From the NCBI GenBank assembly GCA_013002625.1, contig JABDJE010000321.1:1-5392 (forward strand): 5,392 nucleotides of DNA, in the 5' to 3' direction. The stretch is from Saprospiraceae bacterium (GTDB lineage: Bacteria > Bacteroidota > Bacteroidia > Chitinophagales > Saprospiraceae). The notes below the pieces were generated by a model. The model saw nothing but the letters and a program-made list of their open reading frames with translations, was not told where the DNA came from and searched no databases. Made by a program: the position numbers and the translations under genes. Shown here piece after piece: positions 1 to 5,392 of the stretch. Each line of letters begins with the position of its first letter. Positions within the stretch are counted from its first letter, which is position 1.

Positions 1-214
1 GTTCAGAGTTAAAGTTGGTTTAATACATTCGAAAATCCTAGCCTTAGATAATACTTGTTCTTAAACTCCAAACACCTCGTGTGACTATGCTATTCTGGCT
101 TTATGAGACTTAATCTTCTGCAAAATAAAGATTCTATTCTTAATTATATACGGTAAAAATCATATTAATTAAATATATAATTTGTAGAATATAATTTGGT
201 GGTAATTTTATATG
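1..214. other. AT-rich intergenic stretch with no supported gene
   Basis: I find no convincing coding region here. One plus-strand frame is open from the left edge to a TAA at 62-64 (about 20 residues). It could be the tail of a gene outside the window, but its sequence carries no recognisable motif. The other frames are closed by frequent stops. No tRNA cloverleaf or strong terminator was found. The part next to the downstream gene (about 160-214) is very AT-rich and carries two copies of TATAATTTG (176-184 and 190-198) in the same orientation. Confidence 0.6.
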
Positions 215-811
215 CTAATTCAGCAGAGCAGGCGTCTTATCTTCTATTACCAGACGCCATCCTGTCTTATCGAATATCGTTGACAAGAGTTCAGTCAATG
301 TTTCCTTTTGTGCTTCTGCTTCCTCAAACAAAGGACCTTGTCTTATAAGGTCAATTATAAATTCTTTTGCCTTATCATTCAGAGTAGTCAGTTCATCGGC
401 GCCGAAAGAATTAAATACCCCTTCCTGAATATTATAATAATCCAGATCATGGTCCACTGAAAGTATTTCAGGATCGGGAAAGGATTTTATTCTTATTGTT
501 CTTAAATCCTCCTGGATAATAAATTCTACATTTTCAAAGTCATAGCCCACAGAAACTTTTGCTTTAACACGAATCAAAGCTTGTTTTCTTAAAAATGGTA
601 AATCCCAATAATTATATTGTTTGTAATTATAGATCTCAGAGACATGCCCCTCTACTGCTACGAGCTTAAAAACGCGCGCCACTTCTTCCAATAACACTTC
701 GGATGAGCTTGTTTCATATGACTTAAAAAGGCGAGATGAGTTATACCACATAAACCCCATGATTGCAATAATGAGGCACAGGATAATTATTATGAGATAA
801 GATTTTTTCAT
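215..811 (-). CDS. DUF4230-like membrane-anchored protein of unknown function
   Basis: This encodes a 198-residue protein from the ATG at 809-811 to the TAG at 215-217. After a lysine-containing start (MKKS) there is one hydrophobic segment at about residues 4-22, so it is probably an inner-membrane anchor with the rest on the outer face, or an uncleaved signal. The body resembles DUF4230 proteins by my recollection: a 'KLVAVEGHVSEIYNY' strand region (about 49-63), a beta-rich stretch 'RVKAKVSVGYDFENV' (about 81-95), 'KSFPDPEILSVDHD' (about 109-122), and a long charged C-terminal helix (about 144-187). No catalytic motif is visible and the function is unknown. The frame can be extended to a TTG at 842-844, but that codon lies inside the candidate promoter -7 element, and the extension would put 11 residues before a typical membrane-anchor start, so I prefer the ATG. 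The gene diverges from ruvC. The family call is moderately sure; the gene itself is secure. Confidence 0.8.
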   Translation of the reverse strand: MKKSYLIIIILCLIIAIMGFMWYNSSRLFKSYETSSSEVLLEEVARVFKLVAVEGHVSEIYNYKQYNYWDLPFLRKQALIRVKAKVSVGYDFENVEFIIQEDLRTIRIKSFPDPEILSVDHDLDYYNIQEGVFNSFGADELTTLNDKAKEFIIDLIRQGPLFEEAEAQKETLTELLSTIFDKTGWRLVIEDKTPALLN

Positions 812-841
812 GATTTCAACTTCACATGATAACAAAATGCC

Positions 842-873
842 CAAACTATAGAATAGGTATTTAAAGTTACAAC
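842..873 (-). promoter_or_regulatory. Candidate Bacteroidota-type promoter for the DUF4230-like gene
   Basis: Read on the minus strand, GTTG (870-873) is followed by 19 bases and then TATAGTTTG (842-850). This resembles the Bacteroidota housekeeping-sigma pattern of TTTG/TTG near -33 and TAnnTTTG near -7, although the -7 match has one extra base between TA and TTTG. Transcription would begin near 835, giving a leader of about 24 bases to the ATG at 811. A GTTAC direct repeat (866-870 and 874-878) overlaps the -33 element. Based on pattern only. Confidence 0.4.
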
Positions 874-939
874 GTTACAGGCTAAGTATAAAATTGCTTT
901 GACAAGATGAATAAATGAGCACCTCATATTAGAATTATT

Positions 940-948
940 TATAATTTG
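940..948 (+). promoter_or_regulatory. Possible -7 element for ruvC
   Basis: TATAATTTG lies 8 bases before the preferred ruvC ATG at 957 and resembles the Bacteroidota TAnnTTTG -7 box with one extra base. If used, transcription would start almost at the ATG, giving a leaderless or nearly leaderless message. No TTG lies at the expected distance upstream, so support is weak. Confidence 0.25.
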
Positions 949-956
949 TGTTCTCG

Positions 957-1520
957 ATGAGTCTGAAAAATAAAAGCACCAAGATAATTGGCATCGATCC
1001 CGGAACTAATATTCTTGGATATGCAATTCTGGAATTGGATGGTAAAAATCCGAAGGTGCAAGATATTGGTGTTTTAAAACTGGAGAGTTTTAAGAACCAT
1101 CAAACAAAACTCAAAGAGATATTCCTTCAACTGCAGGAGATCATTGAAACATATCTACCTAATCAAATGGCCATTGAAGCGCCATTTTACGGCAAGAATG
1201 TACAATCTATGTTAAAGTTAGGACGTGCTCAGGGGGTCGCAATGGCCGCTGCTATGACCATGGGATTGGATATTATTGAATACAGTCCCAAAAAGATAAA
1301 GCAATCCATTACTGGGAATGGGAATGCATCAAAAGAACAGGTTGCAGCCATGTTGAATCACATGCTTACTTTTAAAATAAACGAACATTATCTGGATGCT
1401 ACCGACGCACTGGCTGTAGCGGTATGCCATCAACATCAAATTTCAAATGGGGGAATAGGCGGAACGAAGACCAACAGTTGGAAAAAGTTTTTAAAAGATA
1501 ATCCTAATCGAATCAGATAG
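957..1520 (+). CDS. ruvC: Crossover junction endodeoxyribonuclease RuvC
   Basis: RuvC is the dimeric Holliday-junction resolvase. It works with the RuvAB branch-migration complex in the cytoplasm and makes symmetrical nicks in four-way junctions during recombinational repair. The 187-residue product has the full RuvC RNase H-like fold signature. The four acidic metal ligands are visible as D14 (GIDPGT), E74 (MAIEAPF), D147 and D150 (DATDA), with spacing almost the same as in the E. coli enzyme. The basic stretch 'SPKKIKQSITGNGNASKEQV' matches the DNA-binding/catalytic lysine region. The tail ends in a short basic segment with W-K-K-F and N-P-N-R. I chose the ATG at 957; a GTG at 948 would add only three residues and overlaps a possible -7 box. 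No ruvA or ruvB lies beside it. The stop overlaps the convergent HIT gene by 8 bases. Confidence 0.96.
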   Translation: MSLKNKSTKIIGIDPGTNILGYAILELDGKNPKVQDIGVLKLESFKNHQTKLKEIFLQLQEIIETYLPNQMAIEAPFYGKNVQSMLKLGRAQGVAMAAAMTMGLDIIEYSPKKIKQSITGNGNASKEQVAAMLNHMLTFKINEHYLDATDALAVAVCHQHQISNGGIGGTKTNSWKKFLKDNPNRIR

Positions 1521-1905
1521 CCTGAGCAATTGCATTTGCAATCTCTTCGAAAGATGCCTTTGACAATTTCATTTTAGGCTGTGCAAAGTTCATATCTTCT
1601 ATGCCATTTATGGGAATAAGATGGATATGAGCATGCGGGACCTCAAGACCTATTACGGTTACGCCAATTCGTTCACATGGTACTACTTTCTCAATCGCTT
1701 TAGCCACCTTCTTCGAAAACAGATGTAAGTTTTTCAATTGTTCATCCTCCAAGTCAAAAATATAATCCACCTCCTGTTTTGGTACGACCAGAGTATGGCC
1801 TTTGCGCAGTGGATTAATATCCAGAAAAGCAAAGCAATGCTCATCCTCTGCAACTTTATAGCAGGGAATTTCGCCTGCAATTACCCTGGAAAATATAGAG
1901 GCCAT
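1513..1905 (-). CDS. HIT (histidine triad) family protein
   Basis: This 130-residue cytoplasmic protein belongs to the histidine triad superfamily, whose members hydrolyse or transfer nucleotidyl groups from substrates such as AMP-phosphoramidates or dinucleoside polyphosphates. The signature HAHIHLI is at residues 91-97, and by family precedent the middle histidine (H93) is the nucleophile. Other family marks are 'MASIFSRVIAGEIPCYKV' at the N-terminus, 'FAFLDINPLRKGHTLVVPK' (about 25-43) forming the nucleotide pocket, and length typical of the Hint/HinT branch. The exact substrate cannot be read from sequence. It begins 2 bases after the greA stop, so the two are almost certainly one transcript and probably translationally coupled. 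Its own stop overlaps the ruvC stop in opposite orientation, leaving no intergenic terminator. Confidence 0.95.
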   Translation of the reverse strand: MASIFSRVIAGEIPCYKVAEDEHCFAFLDINPLRKGHTLVVPKQEVDYIFDLEDEQLKNLHLFSKKVAKAIEKVVPCERIGVTVIGLEVPHAHIHLIPINGIEDMNFAQPKMKLSKASFEEIANAIAQAI

Positions 1906-1907
1906 TA

Positions 1908-2381
1908 TTAGATTGAAATTTCGAGTATTTCAAATTCGATGATACCCCCCGGTGTTTCAATCTGCGCTTTCTCTCCTACCTCTTTTCCCAATAAGCCTTG
2001 ACCTATAGGTGAATTAACCGATATTTTTTTCTCTTTGAGATTCGCTTCTGCAGCTGAAACCAGTTTGTATGTAATCTCTTTATTGACTTTTAAATTTTTC
2101 AGACGCACATTTGACAGGATTGTAACCTTTGATGTATCCAGTTCATCTTCACTGATTATTCTGGCATTGGAAAGGGCTTTTTCCAGTTCGTTAATTTTTG
2201 CTTCCAGCAAACCCTGCGCATCTTTGGCAGCATCATATTCTGCATTCTCAGACAAATCGCCTTTTTCTCTGGCTTCTGCAATAGCTTGAGCAGCTTCCGA
2301 TCTTCCTTCAGTTTTTAATACATCAATTTCTGCTTTTAGCTTATTATATCCCTCTTGTGTCATATATGAATATTCAGACAT
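1908..2381 (-). CDS. greA: Transcription elongation factor GreA
   Basis: GreA enters the secondary channel of RNA polymerase and stimulates cleavage of the backtracked transcript end, rescuing stalled elongation complexes. The 157-residue product has the normal family length and two domains. The N-terminal antiparallel coiled coil (about 1-77) carries at its tip GDLSENAEYDAA (41-52), with the acidic D42 and E45 that position the catalytic metal in the polymerase active site. The C-terminal FKBP-like domain (about 84-157) contains the conserved 'SPIGQGLLGKEVGEKAQIE' and ends in a strand-rich GGIIEFEILEI. The ATG at 2379-2381 is preferred over M7, since GreA proteins usually have a few residues before the 'MT..G...L..E' motif. 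The gene is the first of a greA-HIT pair and sits 33 bases after the terminator stem that closes the upstream unit. No consensus Bacteroidota promoter was recognised in the short gap. Confidence 0.97.
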   Translation of the reverse strand: MSEYSYMTQEGYNKLKAEIDVLKTEGRSEAAQAIAEAREKGDLSENAEYDAAKDAQGLLEAKINELEKALSNARIISEDELDTSKVTILSNVRLKNLKVNKEITYKLVSAAEANLKEKKISVNSPIGQGLLGKEVGEKAQIETPGGIIEFEILEISI

Positions 2382-2401
2382 AATACCTTATTTTTCTGTT
2401 T

Positions 2402-2447
2402 TTGATAATAAACAAAAACGCCTCTGTCATTAGACAGAAACGCCTTT
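2402..2447 (-). terminator. Rho-independent terminator of the secreted-protein/PorV-like unit
   Basis: In the minus-strand RNA, bases 2447-2433 pair with 2428-2414 around a UAAU tetraloop (2432-2429), giving a stem of 15 pairs, four of them G-U. It runs into a U-rich tract (UUUUUGUUUAUU, 2418 down to 2407). It lies 38 bases after the PorV-like stop and upstream of greA, so it should end the preceding unit. In plus-strand RNA the four G-U pairs become A-C mismatches and the U tract is missing, so the signal is directional. Confidence 0.8.
2416..2445. repeat. 8-base direct repeat flanking a 6-bp inverted repeat
   Basis: AAACGCCT occurs at 2416-2423 and again at 2438-2445. Between and partly within the copies is a perfect inverted repeat, TCTGTC (2423-2428) and GACAGA (2433-2438). 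The direct repeat forms the lower terminator stem through G-U wobble pairing on the minus-strand transcript. Confidence 0.85.
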
Positions 2448-2485
2448 ATTTTATAATAAAAGTAATAATTTCTTAAAAAAGTTTC

Positions 2486-3538
2486 CTAGAACAGCAGTCG
2501 TACAGAGAAATTGTGTGAACCTCTAAACGGGTTTGTAGCTCTATATCCGTAGTCAATTCCAATCTTGCTGCTTCCTCCTGCACTAAATGGCAGGAGTACA
2601 GAAACACCACCACTTAAGCCAGAATAAACGTTTTGTACAGCATCTCCTGATGCACCCAAATCTGCTTTATATCCACCACGAATAGTGATCATATCATTAT
2701 ACATGAACTCTGCTCCTGCACCCAATTGATCTCTTGAAAATGCATTAGAGGTGAAGTTTGTCAAAGTTCTGAATGTCATTTTATCAGTAATAATAAAATC
2801 ATAGCTCATTCCGATATTAAGTACGGAAGGCAATTCAAAATTTTCTGCGCGTTGATCATAGGTTAATAAGTATTGAGCAGTACCTTCTGGATTGTCTCCT
2901 TGAAACGAAAGGCCTTCACCACCAAACTTCATTGGGGAGCCCACATTTCTCAATGAGATTCCTAATTTGAAGTTATCATTTTCACCTGTCACATACTGCA
3001 CACCAGCATCGATCGCAAAACCAAATGCACTTACATTTGGAAGTGATTCAGACACACCCCTTACCAATAATCCTACAGATATTTTATTCTCGTAAGTATA
3101 GGAGTATCCTAATCCAATGTTGAAAAATGAAGGTGAAAAAGTACCTCCATCTCCCTCTGGATTTGAAGTAGTCGTTCTCGCAATATCACCAAAGTCAACG
3201 GACATCAGGCTGATACCGAAAGCGGAACTTTTACCGACACGTGTTGCATAGCCTAATGCATTCAGCTTAAGTGTTGACCCTTCATACAATCTTGTATTAG
3301 CGAATACCAACTCGCTGCCTTCAATTCGAGATAGGCCTGCAATATTTAATCGCATCGCTTCAAGACCTGAAATTGAAGAGGTGTTCATTGTATGAATACC
3401 TGCACTACCCGCCCATGGGTTAAGCAATAACTCTGCTGCACCTGCTTCACCTTGTCTGTCAGGATTACCTGCAAAAGCACTTGTTGCAAAGAACAATATG
3501 GATAAAAATCCTATGCTGAGTTTATTCAAAGTTTTCAT
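2486..3538 (-). CDS. PorV/PorQ family outer-membrane beta-barrel protein
   Basis: This 350-residue protein has a clear signal peptide (basic start MKTLNK, hydrophobic core, AFA at 21-23, predicted mature start GNPDRQG), so it is exported to the outer membrane. The body is rich in alternating glycine/aromatic beta strands and ends in LLF, with the terminal phenylalanine expected for a barrel inserted by the BAM machinery. Family marks are the early 'LNPWAGSAGIHTMNTSSISG' (about 39-58), the LNIAGL variant of the usual NPAGL (64-69), and 'LRNVGSPMKFGGEG' (about 196-209). PorV itself is the T9SS shuttle protein that collects cargo at the translocon; this member could be a PorV paralogue serving one client, but that is inferred from position. 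It starts 28 bases after the large secreted-protein gene and is followed by a terminator, so it is the last gene of that unit. A FadL-like transport role is the main alternative. Confidence 0.88.
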   Translation of the reverse strand: MKTLNKLSIGFLSILFFATSAFAGNPDRQGEAGAAELLLNPWAGSAGIHTMNTSSISGLEAMRLNIAGLSRIEGSELVFANTRLYEGSTLKLNALGYATRVGKSSAFGISLMSVDFGDIARTTTSNPEGDGGTFSPSFFNIGLGYSYTYENKISVGLLVRGVSESLPNVSAFGFAIDAGVQYVTGENDNFKLGISLRNVGSPMKFGGEGLSFQGDNPEGTAQYLLTYDQRAENFELPSVLNIGMSYDFIITDKMTFRTLTNFTSNAFSRDQLGAGAEFMYNDMITIRGGYKADLGASGDAVQNVYSGLSGGVSVLLPFSAGGSSKIGIDYGYRATNPFRGSHNFSVRLLF

Positions 3539-3566
3539 CTGTTTCTAGTTATTAGCTTCTACAATT

Positions 3567-5392
3567 TTATAATCCTGATGGATCGAATTTTCTATTAATC
3601 GCAAATAGTTTTAAGGTTCTTTCTTCCCCTAAGTCGGGTGCTACGACATGAACCAGGTAAACGCCACTTGCAACAGGAATCCCTGCGCTATTCTCTATAT
3701 CCCACTCTATGTCTGGTAAAATCTGATTGTTCTGGATTCCTCTGTTTGCACCAGTTGCTTTAACCGCTCTTTCATCACGGTTAAATTGCTTAATAAATTT
3801 ACCGTCTAAGGAATAAATGGTCACCGTTGCACGCGCTGGTAAATTTGTGATTTTTACAACCTTGCTGAACTGAGATGTCTCATATGCGGAATACGCATAG
3901 TATGGGTTCGGCACAAGATTTACATTGGCCAATGCGCCCTCATACTCATCCTGTGATAATTCTTCAGCTTCTCTTCCTTCAATTGTAAACTCATATTTAG
4001 GTAATTCACCTACAGTTCTGCAAGAGTTTGGCGATTGAATGTTAAATGAAGTCTCAAGGTTATATGGATTTTCTACTCTTAATTTAACCGTAAGATCATT
4101 TGGAACAGAACCTTCAGAATAAGGCAACATAGACTGCCCATCTGGCAATAGTGCCATAGACGCCCAGGTGATCGCCTTACCAACATCGATCTTACCGAAT
4201 AAGTTATTTGAAGAATTTAATTTACCATACATGTCTTCGCAACCGTCATATTCCTGACGCGTTACATATACGATATGACCGCCACCAACAATAAAGTTGT
4301 CAGGCGTATCACCTGCTGCAACAATATTATCTTCTACTCTGAACAATTGATCGTTAGGATTGAATTCCATATCATCACCAATGGCAGGAATGCCAGGGTT
4401 TCTGCTTGCATATCCTTCATTGAATACTGAATTCTCACCGAAGAAAATATTAAGTCGCTTACCAGTTTCCACATCTACTGCATAGCCTGGGAAGTAACTT
4501 ATTCCCACGGTGCCATCGTTCAATGGATTGCCATCCTTATCAATAGAAGGAGATTGTCTTAGATCAAACATATCAGCACCACCAACAGTTTGATTGAAAG
4601 AAAGGTAATCCTCATTGGCAGTTTCAACTACTATACATCTAGACCACTTGGATTTATCTGAAGTGAAAATAATATCAACATTGTTCAAGTTGAATATTCC
4701 ATTCTTACCACCATCGCGAAGGAATTCGTGACTATTTGAAACTTTCCAAGCTGGTGTTATATAATATGAAAAAGGTTCGGATGGATCTGCAGGTTCTGCC
4801 GACGCCAGTATGAATGGATAGAAGAATCCATCACCCAATGTAGAGAACCTTTGATCAGGGTCCTGACCTTCGTCTGTTTCTTCAGAACTTGTTTTCAAGA
4901 AATTGAAGACTGTACTGTTAAATCCGATACCATATCCAGCTGCATTATCTCGCATTGCACCATACCACTGCTCTCCTTCAGGATCTGCATACTCAAGGAA
5001 TGCTGCCAATGCGCCATTGTTATCTGCTGATGTGGCACCCGGTTCTTCCGTTTGACCAATCGAAACAGAAAAACCATATTGAGGAATCAGTTGTTCATTC
5101 AAGGCATCGATGGATTGTTCAGAAGCTAAAGTGAAACCACTGTTAATATCTGTCAATACCCATTCAACACCAGGTTCAAGACCACACGTTGATCCACCGA
5201 CGTGATTACCCTGAAGTTCAAGCTGGAACGTACCATCTTTAACTTCAAGTGGGTTGTAAATTTGTACATCAATTGGGCCTGCACCGATTTTATAATCGAT
5301 TCTACCATCGAATGTACCATCCAGTATTTTATCATACATCTCTTCTTCCATATCCAGAAGATTGCCACCAACACCAACACCAGATATTCTTG
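3567..5392 (-). CDS. Large secreted protein with T9SS-like C-terminal domain (5' end outside window)
   Basis: Only the last 607 codons are present. The frame stays open through the right edge: 13 codons (including SGVGVGGNLLD) precede the first in-window ATG at 5351, so that ATG is not the start. The last ~115 residues (about 3580-3920) form an Ig/FlgD-like domain of T9SS sorting type, with NPYYAYSAYE (3879-3908), KITNLP, TIYSLDGK and ASGVYLVHV. The upstream part contains motifs I recall from large Bacteroidota surface proteins: 'DKSKWSRCIVVE', 'VDVETGKRLNIFFGE' and 'ITWASMALLPDG'. Four cysteines are visible (in GSTCG, SRCIV, DGCED and NSCRT). No enzyme motif was found, so its role is unknown; surface exposure or secretion is inferred. 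Unlike canonical type A domains, it ends in KLFAINRKFDPSGL, with a tail after the last predicted strand. The PorV-like gene follows at 28 bases, in the same unit. Confidence 0.85.
   Translation of the reverse strand, partial: RISGVGVGGNLLDMEEEMYDKILDGTFDGRIDYKIGAGPIDVQIYNPLEVKDGTFQLELQGNHVGGSTCGLEPGVEWVLTDINSGFTLASEQSIDALNEQLIPQYGFSVSIGQTEEPGATSADNNGALAAFLEYADPEGEQWYGAMRDNAAGYGIGFNSTVFNFLKTSSEETDEGQDPDQRFSTLGDGFFYPFILASAEPADPSEPFSYYITPAWKVSNSHEFLRDGGKNGIFNLNNVDIIFTSDKSKWSRCIVVETANEDYLSFNQTVGGADMFDLRQSPSIDKDGNPLNDGTVGISYFPGYAVDVETGKRLNIFFGENSVFNEGYASRNPGIPAIGDDMEFNPNDQLFRVEDNIVAAGDTPDNFIVGGGHIVYVTRQEYDGCEDMYGKLNSSNNLFGKIDVGKAITWASMALLPDGQSMLPYSEGSVPNDLTVKLRVENPYNLETSFNIQSPNSCRTVGELPKYEFTIEGREAEELSQDEYEGALANVNLVPNPYYAYSAYETSQFSKVVKITNLPARATVTIYSLDGKFIKQFNRDERAVKATGANRGIQNNQILPDIEWDIENSAGIPVASGVYLVHVVAPDLGEERTLKLFAINRKFDPSGL

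Noticed and set aside
1..64. Partial gene or tRNA end at the left edge
   Set aside because: The open frame is only about 20 codons with no motif, and the TTCGAAAATCC stretch does not sit in a foldable tRNA arm.
112..133. AATCTT/AAGATT hairpin as a terminator for the DUF4230-like gene
   Set aside because: The stem is only 6 bp and AT-rich with a 10-base loop, and no U tract follows on either strand.
899..932. TTGACA (899-904) as a sigma-70 type -35 box for ruvC
   Set aside because: No fitting -10 hexamer lies 16-18 bases downstream (nearest candidate, TATTAG at 927-932, is 22 bases away), and Bacteroidota promoters use a different consensus.
1529..1542. ATTGCA-TT-TGCAAT dyad as a terminator or operator
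   Set aside because: The 2-base centre is too short for a hairpin loop, and the dyad is explained by the repetitive Ala-Asn-Ala-Ile-Ala coding of the HIT protein tail.
2035..2289. Open frame of 84 codons on the plus strand
   Set aside because: It lies entirely inside greA on the opposite strand, is serine/phenylalanine-rich as expected for the antisense of a coiled-coil gene, and has no family motif.
4895..5077. Open frame of 60 codons on the minus strand
   Set aside because: It is an alternative frame inside the large secreted-protein gene, with a composition unlike a real protein and no independent start context.
5349..5351. ATG as the start of the large secreted protein
   Set aside because: The frame is open upstream to the window edge, no signal peptide follows this ATG, and the sequence around it reads as the middle of a protein.
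5153..5380. Open frame of 75 codons on the minus strand
   Set aside because: It overlaps the large secreted-protein gene in another frame; the latter has clear family motifs and continues through the window edge.

Overview
The window looks like a chromosomal segment from a member of the Bacteroidota, probably a Cytophagales-type bacterium. This is inferred from gene content, not from a search. The clues are a PorV/PorQ-family outer-membrane protein, a large secreted protein with a type IX secretion (T9SS)-like C-terminal domain, a DUF4230-type membrane protein, low GC content, and a lack of clear Shine-Dalgarno sequences before the starts. No mobile element, CRISPR array, rRNA or tRNA was seen.

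Layout, left to right. Bases 1-214 are AT-rich and hold no gene I can support. A minus-strand gene for a small membrane-anchored DUF4230-like protein follows (215-811). It diverges from ruvC, the Holliday-junction resolvase (957-1520, plus strand), across a 145-base intergenic region with a candidate Bacteroidota-type promoter. ruvC converges on a minus-strand pair and overlaps it by 8 bases at the stop codons. That pair is greA (transcript-cleavage factor, 1908-2381) followed after only 2 bases by a HIT-family nucleotide hydrolase/transferase gene (1513-1905). Upstream of greA is a strand-selective terminator hairpin (2414-2447). It closes a second minus-strand unit, made of a large secreted protein gene that runs off the right edge (3567-5392) and, 28 bases downstream, a PorV/PorQ-like outer-membrane barrel gene (2486-3538).

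Functionally there are two themes. The left half is housekeeping: recombination (RuvC), transcription elongation (GreA) and nucleotide metabolism (HIT). The right half is a surface/secretion pair, in which a T9SS-type cargo-like protein is co-encoded with a PorV-like barrel. The pair suggests a dedicated exported protein and outer-membrane partner, and it is the least characterised part of the window. The rest is fairly ordinary. The most interesting small-scale structure is the terminator, whose lower stem is built from a direct repeat through G-U pairing and so should fold well in only one transcription direction.
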